Part shown: piece by piece, positions 1-8,147 of the stretch
Layout of the letters: each line of letters opens with the position of its first letter
Position numbering within the stretch: position 1 is the first letter of the stretch
NCBI GenBank assembly: GCA_002835545.1
Contig: PIZK01000014.1
Span: 1 to 64,000 of the forward strand
DNA: 64,000 nt
Direction of reading: 5' to 3'
DNA from: Alteromonadales bacterium alter-6D02
GTDB lineage: Bacteria; Pseudomonadota; Gammaproteobacteria; Enterobacterales; Psychrobiaceae
Made by a program: the position numbers and the translations under genes
Notes under the pieces: generated by a model
The model's input: the letters and a program-made list of their open reading frames with translations, nothing else
Database searches by the model: none
What the model was told of the DNA's origin: nothing

Positions 1-150
1 ACACATGGCAAGGGCTTTTTTAAATTTATTTACCAAGTGTTCAAAAAGCCAGCAAAACAACATTAAAACCACATCAAATAGATTATTTAGCGCCGTTTTG
101 CCCCCTTAGAGCGGAGCATAGCTTAAGCCTGCCAGGAAATATTTTTCAAT

Positions 151-200
151 ATAAACATAATTAGTGACTGTAAGAATAAACATAATTAGTGACTGGAAGA
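151..200. repeat. 25-bp tandem direct repeat, two copies
   Basis: Two adjacent 25-base units (151-175 and 176-200) are identical except for one base (t/g at unit position 21). The core reads ataaacataattagtgactg. They lie just downstream of the small minus-strand gene that ends at 217. The rest of 1-216 holds no gene that I can support. I assign no function; simple slippage or duplication is the default explanation. Confidence 0.85.
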
Positions 201-216
201 CGGTTTCTAGCATAAG

Positions 217-441
217 TTAATACGGTAATAATTCATTCGGGTACATCGCTGTTCCCTGATTAAACAGTGCACAGGCCGCTAAAATAGTTACATTTCGCTC
301 TTCTGCCAGTGCGATGATCTGCTGCGCAATAGTTTGTGCTTGTTGTTTATCACCAATAAACAACACAGCAGTATCTTGCTGATGGGTTATTTCTAGATCA
401 TAACCACCTTCTACTTGAATAACTCTATACGCTACTTTCAT
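217..441 (-). CDS. small conserved-looking hypothetical protein, 74 aa
   Basis: I do not recognise the family. The 74-residue product has no signal peptide or membrane segment. It starts with a strand-rich part (MKVAYRVIQVEGGYDLEI), followed by an alanine/glutamine-rich helical stretch (QQAQTIAQQIIALAEE), so a small alpha/beta cytosolic protein is likely. The ATG at 441 follows an AGG about nine bases upstream. It lies downstream of lysS but beyond the lysS terminator, so it is probably transcribed separately. Coding status is likely but not certain. Confidence 0.55.
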   Translation of the reverse strand: MKVAYRVIQVEGGYDLEITHQQDTAVLFIGDKQQAQTIAQQIIALAEERNVTILAACALFNQGTAMYPNELLPY

Positions 442-461
442 TCTCTCAAACCTATCGACAT

Positions 462-487
462 AAAAAAGCCCTGAATTGACAGGGCTT
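462..487 (-). terminator. rho-independent terminator of lysS
   Basis: An 8-bp stem (aagccctg/cagggctt, 466-473 and 480-487) with a 6-base loop is followed on the minus strand by a run of six T. It lies 30 bases beyond the lysS stop codon. Confidence 0.85.
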
Positions 488-516
488 CTTAATTCTATGA
501 TGAGTTGTTTATTCGC

Positions 517-2037
517 TTATGCACTTGGACGCATATGTGGGAATAATAAAACATCGCGAATTGATGGTGCATCTGTGAATAACATCACTAGACGATCAAT
601 ACCGATACCTTCACCTGCTGTTGGTGGTAGCCCGTACTCTAGTGCAGTGATGTAATCAGCATCATAGAACATCGCTTCGTCATCACCAGCATCTTTTTGT
701 GCCACTTGCTCAAGGAAACGTTGATCTTGATCTTCAGCATCATTTAATTCTGAGAAACCGTTAGCGATTTCACGGCCACCAACAAAGAACTCAAAACGGT
801 CAGTAATAAACGGATTATCATCATTACGACGTGCTAATGGTGATACTTCAGCTGGGTATTCCGTGATAAACGTCGGTTGCATTAGTTGATGCTCACCTGT
901 TTCTTCAAATATCTCGATCTGTATTTTACCTAAGCCCCAGCTATCTTTAACTTCAATTCCTAAGCCTTTTGCAATCGCAGTGGCTTGTTCTAGATCATTT
1001 ACTTGCTCTACAGTAGTGCCCGGTGTGTATTTTAAGATAGCTTCAACAACAGTCAAGCGATCAAACTTCTTACCAAAATCAAAATCATTACCTTGATAAT
1101 GTACCGCAGACGTACCTTTAACGCTTATCGCTAGTTCACGTAACATGTCTTCAGTTAAATCCATCAACATGTTGTAATCCGCATAGCCCCAATAAAATTC
1201 AAGCATAGTGAATTCAGGGTTGTGACGGGTTGATAAACCTTCATTACGGAAACTACGGTTAATTTCAAATACATTTTCAAAACCACCGACGACTAAACGC
1301 TTTAAGTTTAATTCAGGTGCAATACGTAGATACATATCCATATCTAATGCATTGTGATGTGTTTTAAATGGACGAGCTGTCGCACCACCAGGAATGACTT
1401 GCATCATTGGTGTTTCAACTTCCATGAAGTTCTTTTGGGTTAAGTAATTACGGATAAACGCAACAATTTTTGAACGCGTTTTAAATACTTCACGAGACTT
1501 TTCGTTAGCGATTAGATCTAAGTAACGTTGACGGTAACAAGTCTCTTGATCTGATAAGCCGTGGAATTTATCTGGTAAAGGACGCAATGCTTTAGTCATC
1601 AAGCGTACTTCAGAACAGCGAATTGATAATTCACCCGATTTTGTTTTGAATAGGGTACCTTTAGCCGCGATGATATCGCCTAAGTCCCATTTTTTAAATT
1701 CGGTGTTATAGAAGCCTTCTGGTAATAAATCACGTGCCACATAAACCTGTATACGTGTACCCATATCTTGGATAGTAGCAAATGAAGCCTTACCCATAAT
1801 ACGACGAGTCATCATACGACCAGCCACTGCCACTTCTACATTAAGCTCTTCCAGCTCTTCTTTTTCTTTACCACCATAAGCGATATGCAAATCGTCAGAA
1901 ACATCGGTACGACGAAAATCATTAGGGAAAGCTTGCCCTGCTTCACGCATTGCATTGAGCTTTTCACGACGCTGAGCTATCAGCTCATTTACGTCTACTA
2001 CTTCAACTTCATTTTCAGGGCTGTTTTGGTCACTCAT
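517..2037 (-). CDS. lysS: lysyl-tRNA synthetase, class II
   Basis: Charges tRNA-Lys with lysine using ATP in the cytoplasm. The product aligns throughout with E. coli LysS: an N-terminal RREKL...FPNDFRR segment, an OB-fold anticodon-binding domain (about residues 65-150), and the class II catalytic core with motif 2 ([20 protein letters not shown]) and motif 3 ([12 protein letters not shown]). The reading frame extends to a TTG at 2061, but the ATG at 2037 has an AGGAA ten bases upstream and gives 506 residues, close to the E. coli length, so I use it. It lies 90 bp downstream of prfB in the same direction, the usual prfB-lysS operon. Confidence 0.97.
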   Translation of the reverse strand: MSDQNSPENEVEVVDVNELIAQRREKLNAMREAGQAFPNDFRRTDVSDDLHIAYGGKEKEELEELNVEVAVAGRMMTRRIMGKASFATIQDMGTRIQVYVARDLLPEGFYNTEFKKWDLGDIIAAKGTLFKTKSGELSIRCSEVRLMTKALRPLPDKFHGLSDQETCYRQRYLDLIANEKSREVFKTRSKIVAFIRNYLTQKNFMEVETPMMQVIPGGATARPFKTHHNALDMDMYLRIAPELNLKRLVVGGFENVFEINRSFRNEGLSTRHNPEFTMLEFYWGYADYNMLMDLTEDMLRELAISVKGTSAVHYQGNDFDFGKKFDRLTVVEAILKYTPGTTVEQVNDLEQATAIAKGLGIEVKDSWGLGKIQIEIFEETGEHQLMQPTFITEYPAEVSPLARRNDDNPFITDRFEFFVGGREIANGFSELNDAEDQDQRFLEQVAQKDAGDDEAMFYDADYITALEYGLPPTAGEGIGIDRLVMLFTDAPSIRDVLLFPHMRPSA

Positions 2038-2127
2038 GGTAAGTGTGTTCCTGTTATTCAATATTTAAATATAATGTCTGTTAGTTGGCACTGATGCGCC
2101 ATTGTCTTTAAGTCTGCTTGGGACTTA

Positions 2128-3225
2128 TCACAAACCTGACTTCAGGCTTGCTTCGATAAATTTGTCGAGATCACCATCAAGAACTGCTCCCGTATTAGAG
2201 CTTTCAATTCCTGTACGTAAATCTTTAATTCGAGAAGCGTCTAAAACATAAGAGCGGATTTGACTACCCCAGCCTATGTCTGCTTTACCATCTTCTAGTA
2301 CTTGCTTATCTTCATTTTGCTTATCAATTTCTAATTCATACAGCTTCGCTTTCAGCTGCTTCATGGCTGAGGCACGGTTCTTATGTTGTGAGCGATCACT
2401 TTGACACTGAACGACGGTATTGGTCGGTAAGTGCGTAATACGAATAGCCGAGTCAGTTTTATTAACGTGTTGTCCACCCGCGCCCGAGGCACGATAGGTA
2501 TCTACCCGTAAATCAGCCGGGTTAATATCGATTTCAATGTCATCATCAATTTCAGGATAAACAAACGCTGAACAAAATGAGGTATGGCGACGTGAACTCG
2601 AATCAAACGGTGATTTGCGTACTAGGCGGTGAACCCCACTTTCAGTGCGCAGCCAACCGTGAGCATATTCACCAGCAAATTTAATGGTTGCGCCTTTTAT
2701 TCCTGCGACATCACCTGCGGTCACTTCAACAAGCTCAACCTTAAAGCCTTTTGCTTCGCCCCAACGCAAATACATTCGGAGAACCATTTCGGCCCAATCT
2801 TGCGCTTCGGTACCGCCAGAGCCCGACTGAATATCCATATAGCAATCATTTTCATCATTCTTGCCACTAAACATTCGGCGAAATTCAAGCTTTTCTAATA
2901 GCAGTTCAAGGTCATTAAGTTCGCTTTGTGCTTCATCGAAGGTTTCTTGATCCTCAGCTTCAACAGCTAATTCAACCAACCCTTCAACATCTTCAAGGCC
3001 GCTTTCCATCGAGTCAATGGTATTCACAATAGCCTCTAAGCTTGCGCGTTCTTTACCCAAAGCTTGTGCACGCTCAGGTTCACTCCAAACAGCAGAGTCT
3101 TCCAGCTCACGAGTAACTTCGATTAAACGCTCACTATTATGCTCATAATCAAGATAATCTCTTAATACATCCGAGCGTTGGCGTAAATCATCAACTTTAT
3201 TTTTAATAGGATTGATTTCGAACAT
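2128..3225 (-). CDS. prfB: peptide chain release factor 2, uninterrupted frame
   Basis: RF2 ends translation at UGA and UAA codons by triggering peptidyl-tRNA hydrolysis on the ribosome. The anticodon-like tripeptide SPF ([13 protein letters not shown]) and the catalytic GGQ (SGAGGQHVN) are both present; the residue preceding SGAGGQ is Ala where E. coli K-12 has Thr. The 365-residue product is full length. Unlike E. coli, where codon 26 is an in-frame UGA read by +1 frameshifting, this gene reads straight through (TAT CTT GAT TAT, 3145-3159) and also lacks the AGGGGG stimulator. RF2 autoregulation by frameshifting is therefore inferred to be absent. It is the first gene of the prfB-lysS pair. 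Confidence 0.97.
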   Translation of the reverse strand: MFEINPIKNKVDDLRQRSDVLRDYLDYEHNSERLIEVTRELEDSAVWSEPERAQALGKERASLEAIVNTIDSMESGLEDVEGLVELAVEAEDQETFDEAQSELNDLELLLEKLEFRRMFSGKNDENDCYMDIQSGSGGTEAQDWAEMVLRMYLRWGEAKGFKVELVEVTAGDVAGIKGATIKFAGEYAHGWLRTESGVHRLVRKSPFDSSSRRHTSFCSAFVYPEIDDDIEIDINPADLRVDTYRASGAGGQHVNKTDSAIRITHLPTNTVVQCQSDRSQHKNRASAMKQLKAKLYELEIDKQNEDKQVLEDGKADIGWGSQIRSYVLDASRIKDLRTGIESSNTGAVLDGDLDKFIEASLKSGL

Positions 3226-3350
3226 TAAAGCAACTTTAAGGTTAAAGGTTAAAAAAAGCCGTCTATTCTAACTAAAAATCAGGCGAAGATATACCCACTG
3301 AACGGATAAATGTGAATATGGAGGGAGGTTGAATAGCTATTTTTCACCAA

Positions 3351-3383
3351 TAAAAATGCCGCTTCTTAACAAGAAACGGCATT
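3351..3383 (-). terminator. terminator of the TonB receptor gene
   Basis: A 13-bp stem with one mismatch (aatgccgcttctt/aagaaacggcatt, 3355-3367 and 3371-3383) and a 3-base loop is followed on the minus strand by TTTTT. It starts 25 bases past the receptor stop codon. Confidence 0.85.
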
Positions 3384-3407
3384 GACTTTACCTAGCAAAA
3401 CGTGGAA

Positions 3408-5732
3408 TTAAAATTGTGCTTGAAGCTGAAGGCTAACTTGACGTTCCTTACCGTAGGTTTGACTATCGTATCCAGTGTCAGGGTACGTTAAGAATTCCTT
3501 ATCTAATAAGTTGGTCGCAGTTAAATGGACTTGATAGTTATCCCATTGATATCCCGCCCTAGCATTAACTAAAGTTACCGCTGGCGTTTGTGCATCAAAG
3601 CGTTTATCTGTTTCAGGAACATTGCCAGTCCAAGGGTTATTTATCGTATTTGAGTCCGAACTATGATTAACATTAATATTACTAAACCAACCCTCTGCGT
3701 TTTGATAAGTTAAGCCCAAGTTGCCCGTCCACGTCGGAGCACCGGCAAAACTACGCCCACTTAAATCGAAGGTAGCGGTAGGTAACGTCACAACAAACTC
3801 TTCAAATTCAGTCTTAGCATAGCCAACACCAGCAGAAATACGTAACTCATCATTAAATTGATAGAACAGTTCAGTATCAAAACCTTTAACCGTCGAAGAA
3901 CCAGCATTCTTTGTTTCAGAGTCAAATCGATTGGTCCCTAGCTGAACATTAACTTGTTGATCCTTCCAATCCAGATAAAACACGTTAGCATTAGCACTTA
4001 AACTCCCATCAAGCCATACCGATCGGAATGACGCTTCATAATTCCACGTATATTCAGGATCATAAGTATAGCGTGTCGATTTTGCAGTATTAGTTCCCAC
4101 ACCGCCCGAACGGTAACCTTTTTGGACAATAAAACTGGTGGTTATATCATCGTTCCAATGATAACTAACCCCAAGTTTTGGTAAAAAGGCATTAAACGTT
4201 TCTTTAGCTAAAGGTTCTTGCTGTGATGCGGCGGCAGCCATGGCAAATAACTGTGCATTGAGCCCTGTTAGGATCTGCTTTGTTGTTGGATCGACATTTA
4301 GCTCACTCGGCGTTGGCAACTTATCTTTATTACTAACGACAACATTAGTATGTCCCTCAACTTCTTGACGTTCACGGTCAAAACGTAAACCTGCGATTAG
4401 ATCCCATTGTTCTGTTAGCCGGACTGTCGCATCAGCAAAAAGGGCAACATTACTAACAATGTTGTCACTCTCTCCTTGTACATTAAGTACAGCAGGATCA
4501 AAACCCTCGTAGAAAGATAGAATATGCGAGGCATAACTCTCAGGCAAACCCAAACCACCAAACTCTGCAGGAGCAACTAATAGCTTTGGCACGCCTAACT
4601 GCTTCAAGCTAGAGGAACGTTCTCCACTGCTTTGATCATCGACTTGTAAGTCTGAGAAATATGCACCAACGACAGCAGAAATCGAGTCATCCTGATACAC
4701 AAAACGAACCTCTTGGCTTAATGTATCATCATCACGGTCACCATTTAATTTACCGATAGGCTCAGCCGTGCCATCACCGTCCCACTGATATGAATAGTTC
4801 GATAATGTATAGCTAGTGACCGCATTCAAATACCAATAATCATTAATTTCGTATTCAAGCTCTAGGTTGTAGAGGTGATTCTCTGTTGTTAATTCAGTAG
4901 CAACATCATCTATATCATAACGATTTTTAATTGTTTCAGTTGAAATAGTGCTAGTTGCAGGGGAGCCTTGGAAAGTTTCACTATAGGTATAACCCAATTG
5001 TGCCGAAAAACCTGGAAGGCTCTCTGGTTCGTATAAAAATTTTAACCGATAGGTCTCATTTTCTTGTGGGTAACTGTCTTCTTGACGAGTAATATTATAG
5101 TTCGTGCCATCTTCAGAGGCTTTTTCAGCACTAAAACGAAATGCCACTTCATTAGAGACGAGTTCGTCGCCACCAGCAAACGCTATGCCTTGTTTTCCTT
5201 GTTCACCAACGGTTAGTCTTAATTTAGCTTCAGGTTCATAAGCAGGACGTTCAGTTTTCATCACGACAGCACCGGCTAGTGCGTTGCGCCCCTGTAAAGT
5301 CGACTGAGGACCACGTAATAATTCAACTTGACTGACATCCCAAGTCGAGAAGCCGCCCTCTTGGATCATTCGACGTGGTAATGCCGCGCCATCGACATAA
5401 ACACTCGCCAAGTAACTGTTGCCGCCACCCGACACATTGAAGGCATCAATCCCACGAATACTAAAGCCACCCTCTTCCAAACTGCCAGAAACATTAGCAG
5501 AGCGCTCTATCACATTATAAAAAGTTTCAATGTTTTGCTCTTCCATCTGCTTCTTAGTCACCACGACAACACTGGTCGCAGTTTCTTGAATCGTGCGATC
5601 GATCTTTTGACCAGTCACAATAATTTTTTCAATCTTGCTATCCGTTTGCTCCGCAGAAAAAGCAGCTGCCTGCCCAGAAAAACCACTAAAAATAGCTAAT
5701 TGTATCGCACCAACCAAATAACGAACCTTCAT
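3408..5732 (-). CDS. TonB-dependent outer-membrane receptor, probably for a ferric siderophore
   Basis: A 774-residue outer-membrane active transporter. It has a signal peptide ending near AAAFSA (about residue 25), a TonB-box-like segment (EKIIVTG, about 35-41), a plug domain (ETATSVVVVTKKQM through ELLRGPQSTLQGRNALAGAV) and a 22-strand-type barrel ending in the aromatic residue of QAQF. It is divergent from a three-gene operon with a PepSY reductase-like protein, and a strong Fur-box match lies 23 bases upstream of its ATG. Iron-siderophore uptake is thus inferred; the exact ligand cannot be read from sequence. GAGG sits four bases before the start. Confidence 0.92.
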   Translation of the reverse strand: MKVRYLVGAIQLAIFSGFSGQAAAFSAEQTDSKIEKIIVTGQKIDRTIQETATSVVVVTKKQMEEQNIETFYNVIERSANVSGSLEEGGFSIRGIDAFNVSGGGNSYLASVYVDGAALPRRMIQEGGFSTWDVSQVELLRGPQSTLQGRNALAGAVVMKTERPAYEPEAKLRLTVGEQGKQGIAFAGGDELVSNEVAFRFSAEKASEDGTNYNITRQEDSYPQENETYRLKFLYEPESLPGFSAQLGYTYSETFQGSPATSTISTETIKNRYDIDDVATELTTENHLYNLELEYEINDYWYLNAVTSYTLSNYSYQWDGDGTAEPIGKLNGDRDDDTLSQEVRFVYQDDSISAVVGAYFSDLQVDDQSSGERSSSLKQLGVPKLLVAPAEFGGLGLPESYASHILSFYEGFDPAVLNVQGESDNIVSNVALFADATVRLTEQWDLIAGLRFDRERQEVEGHTNVVVSNKDKLPTPSELNVDPTTKQILTGLNAQLFAMAAAASQQEPLAKETFNAFLPKLGVSYHWNDDITTSFIVQKGYRSGGVGTNTAKSTRYTYDPEYTWNYEASFRSVWLDGSLSANANVFYLDWKDQQVNVQLGTNRFDSETKNAGSSTVKGFDTELFYQFNDELRISAGVGYAKTEFEEFVVTLPTATFDLSGRSFAGAPTWTGNLGLTYQNAEGWFSNINVNHSSDSNTINNPWTGNVPETDKRFDAQTPAVTLVNARAGYQWDNYQVHLTATNLLDKEFLTYPDTGYDSQTYGKERQVSLQLQAQF

Positions 5733-5754
5733 AACACCTCAACATAAATACGAA

Positions 5755-5769
5755 TGATAACAATTACCA
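5755..5769 (-). promoter_or_regulatory. Fur box upstream of the TonB receptor
   Basis: tgataacaattacca matches the Fur 7-1-7 consensus (TGATAAT-n-ATTATCA) at 13 of 14 specified positions except one base in each arm. It is 22 bases upstream of the receptor ATG, so iron-loaded Fur would block this promoter. Confidence 0.8.
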
Positions 5770-5848
5770 TCAAGTAAAATTCGGAGGGATTATACAAATA
5801 AAAATCAGTTAAGCAAGGAAAATAATGAGAAGAAAAAACACTCAATAA

Positions 5849-5878
5849 TTGACATTTGTTATAGCAATTAAATAGATA
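5849..5878 (+). promoter_or_regulatory. sigma70-like promoter for the iron-uptake membrane operon
   Basis: A perfect -35 TTGACA (5849-5854), an 18-base spacer and a moderate -10 TAGATA (5873-5878) place the transcript start near 5885. A Fur box lies between that start and the first codon. Confidence 0.5.
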
Positions 5879-5907
5879 ACAAACTAAACTACACGCAATT
5901 ACAAATC

Positions 5908-5925
5908 ATTACCATTTGCATTACG
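5908..5925 (+). promoter_or_regulatory. Fur box abutting the start codon of the PepSY operon
   Basis: Three consecutive hexamers attacc-atttgc-attacg resemble the ATTATC units of a Fur array. The array ends one base before the ATG at 5927, occupying the place where a ribosome-binding site would normally be. Confidence 0.65.
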
Positions 5926-5926
5926 T

Positions 5927-6250
5927 ATGAATATAGTACTCTTTTTATCTTTGTTAACATTGTGGACGGGTAGTCTAGCTGTCTATTTATCGAGTAATAA
6001 GCAACAGGTTTTAGTTAATCCTGCAGCCAAAGTAGTGACCTGGCCCGTGTTTATTATCTCCTTTGTTGTCAGTAGTTATTTACTGATGGGAACTTACTCC
6101 CCTACTGCCTCTATTCTCTTGTGCTTGAGTCTAGTCATGCTGTTCTGGATTAGCGTTGTACTGACTTTAGGCCATATCAAATTGAAAGTCGCTCATTTGT
6201 ATTGCCATGGCTTAATCATCCTGCTGTTCATCTCATTACTCGGAGCATAA
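5927..6250 (+). CDS. DUF3325-like small membrane protein of an iron-uptake operon
   Basis: A 107-residue hydrophobic protein with three or four predicted membrane helices (about residues 3-20, 38-56, 60-80 and 88-105). Its size and its position before a DUF3649-like and a PepSY protein match the DUF3325/DUF3649/PepSY operons known next to siderophore receptor genes; function within those operons is unknown. No Shine-Dalgarno is visible because a Fur-type hexamer array runs up to the ATG. A paralogue lacking the C-terminal helix is encoded at 32061-32318: both share a KVV.W..FI segment and a TYS..A..LL segment. Confidence 0.75.
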   Translation: MNIVLFLSLLTLWTGSLAVYLSSNKQQVLVNPAAKVVTWPVFIISFVVSSYLLMGTYSPTASILLCLSLVMLFWISVVLTLGHIKLKVAHLYCHGLIILLFISLLGA

Positions 6251-6252
6251 CT

Positions 6253-6501
6253 ATGTGGCCTAAAACATTAATCGCAATCTTCGTAGGTTGCATTGTCTCT
6301 ATTTCATTGATGTTAAACATTAACTACTTAATGCCTTTCGCCATTGATACCCGTTTGTTCATCGGACTACTATGCGCTTTCCCCATTTGGGTAGGGGTGA
6401 TGACATGGTGCTATGCCAGTGAATCTGCAAAACAAGCATTAAAACGATGCGCTATCTTACTTGTCCCTTCAGTAGCAATGAATGCTTTATTTCTGGTGTA
6501 A
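6253..6501 (+). CDS. DUF3649-like small membrane protein of an iron-uptake operon
   Basis: An 82-residue inner-membrane protein with three predicted helices. The frame is open from 6202, but the ATG at 6253 has a CGGAG seven bases upstream and lies two bases after the preceding stop codon, so I use it. The neighbouring DUF3325-like and PepSY genes and the Fur boxes suggest a role in handling imported ferric siderophore; this is inference from context. The family assignment rests on size, topology and operon order rather than a search. Confidence 0.7.
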   Translation: MWPKTLIAIFVGCIVSISLMLNINYLMPFAIDTRLFIGLLCAFPIWVGVMTWCYASESAKQALKRCAILLVPSVAMNALFLV

Positions 6502-6503
6502 CG

Positions 6504-8096
6504 ATGTTAAGTAAACAATTAATTAAAAATCTCACTGAAGCCCATAGTTGGATTGGCCTAATCATTTCTAGCTTATTGTTTATCGTATTTTTTGCTGGCT
6601 CGATTGCGTTGTTTCGCAGTGAAATAAATTTGTGGTCAATGCAGCCTCATTTTGACGTTCACCATAAAGATCAGCAACAGGTAAGCGTTGATACAATACT
6701 TGATAATGCGTTAGCGGGGCGTGATTACGATGGAAAAGAACACATCACCTTAGTCATGCCGCAGCCGCATTCTCCTTTTTATCGGGCCTATATCGATATA
6801 AAAGATCGACCACAAGAGCCACACTATGACAGTTTGTTATTAGATCCCGTGACAGGCAAAGTGATTAGTGAAGGAGATAAGTTTCAATTAGCCAACTTTA
6901 TATACCAATTACACTACGATCTAAACTTGCCATGGGGCTTATATATTGTTGGTTTTATCACCCTGTTTTTCTTTTTTGCCCTAATATCTGGCATATTTAT
7001 CCATGCACGAAAGTTTATCGCCAACTTCTTTCAATATCGCAATGGCGAACATAAACGCACGCAACTATTAGATATGCATAATGTGGTCGGGGTTATCAGC
7101 ATTCCATTTACCGTCATGTATGCAATTACTGGCTTAATCTTTAACTTAGTCATTATTTACCAAATAGCCTTTGCGTTACTTCTCTATAAAGGTGATCAAG
7201 ATGCACTCTTGAATGATGCAGGGATAGTCCAAATCGCACCAGAGTGGCAAGACAAACCCGTGTCAAGAGCCAATCTAGCGCAGCTAGTGTCAAATCTTGA
7301 AACAAAATATCAATTACAACCAGAACGTATTCGATTTTATAACTACGGTGATGCCAGTGGTGTTATCGAAGTCCGTGCTAATAGTGAAAAAGAGTTTGGC
7401 TATCAATATACGACAACCCACTCTTTTGCTGATGGGCACACTCTAACGGTTCATGATGACAGCAACCCAAATACACTGGTTCTGGGACTGGACACACTCA
7501 AGAAACTGCATTATGCAAACTTTGCCAATGTAGATTTGCGCGTAATCTATTTCATTCTAGGTCTGGCTGTTTGCGCCCTGATTGTCACTGGCAACTTATT
7601 ATGGATAGAGAAACAACAAAAACGACGCCATCATTCAGCGCGAGCAATTTCAATGGCTCGCTACGTCACCAATGTTGGCAGCGTCGGGATTGTCGTGGCA
7701 ACCAGTGTTGCATTTATGAGTGAGCGCTTGGTTCCTATTAATATAGTTGAGCGTATGGATATTATTATTTTGTGCTTTTATTTAGGGTTATTAGTCAGTG
7801 CTGTGGCATTTTTATTACCTAAAAACCAGGAAAAATCGAGACAGCTCATTGCTATTCAGCTAAACCTAAGTGCCGTTGTACTCATAAGTACCGTCATCTT
7901 GGACTGGGTATTGTTTCAAAACAAAATTGTCGCCTTATCGCAGGCAGGGTATCAACAAACAATCGGCGTAGAAATCGGCTTATTGCTTAGTGCTGTGGTA
8001 TTAGCCCTAACTGCTCGCCGCTTTCAAGCGCCCAAGCCCTTCGTTGAGCAAACAAGTGAAGCCGCTTCGACAGCCCAGTCTCTCACCAGAGGCTAA
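6504..8096 (+). CDS. PepSY-associated TM helix protein, putative ferric-siderophore reductase
   Basis: A 530-residue inner-membrane protein of the PepSY-TM family (FoxB/FpvG-like). The order is an N-terminal helix (about 18-36, SWIGLIISSLLFIVFFAGS), a large periplasmic PepSY-containing loop, a helix near 155-180, a conserved D-H-N-V-V-G stretch, another helix near 205-225, a second periplasmic PepSY part, and three to four C-terminal helices. Family members move electrons across the membrane to reduce and release iron from siderophores. The start at 6504 (two bases after the upstream stop) is preferred over 6447. It is the last gene of the Fur-controlled operon and ends before a strong bidirectional terminator. 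Confidence 0.85.
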   Translation: MLSKQLIKNLTEAHSWIGLIISSLLFIVFFAGSIALFRSEINLWSMQPHFDVHHKDQQQVSVDTILDNALAGRDYDGKEHITLVMPQPHSPFYRAYIDIKDRPQEPHYDSLLLDPVTGKVISEGDKFQLANFIYQLHYDLNLPWGLYIVGFITLFFFFALISGIFIHARKFIANFFQYRNGEHKRTQLLDMHNVVGVISIPFTVMYAITGLIFNLVIIYQIAFALLLYKGDQDALLNDAGIVQIAPEWQDKPVSRANLAQLVSNLETKYQLQPERIRFYNYGDASGVIEVRANSEKEFGYQYTTTHSFADGHTLTVHDDSNPNTLVLGLDTLKKLHYANFANVDLRVIYFILGLAVCALIVTGNLLWIEKQQKRRHHSARAISMARYVTNVGSVGIVVATSVAFMSERLVPINIVERMDIIILCFYLGLLVSAVAFLLPKNQEKSRQLIAIQLNLSAVVLISTVILDWVLFQNKIVALSQAGYQQTIGVEIGLLLSAVVLALTARRFQAPKPFVEQTSEAASTAQSLTRG

Positions 8097-8133
8097 AAAA
8101 ATAGGGCAGTGATGTAACCATCACTGCCCTTTT
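8095..8133. terminator. bidirectional terminator between the PepSY gene and recJ
   Basis: A perfect 12-bp stem (agggcagtgatg/catcactgccct, 8103-8114 and 8119-8130) with loop taac is followed by TTT on the plus strand and by seven T on the minus strand. It therefore serves both convergent genes. Confidence 0.93.
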
Positions 8134-8147
8134 ATCATCTATAGCCA

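Noticed and set aside
1885..2094. Plus-strand open frame across the lysS start
   Set aside because: Antisense to lysS, composition of a shadow frame.
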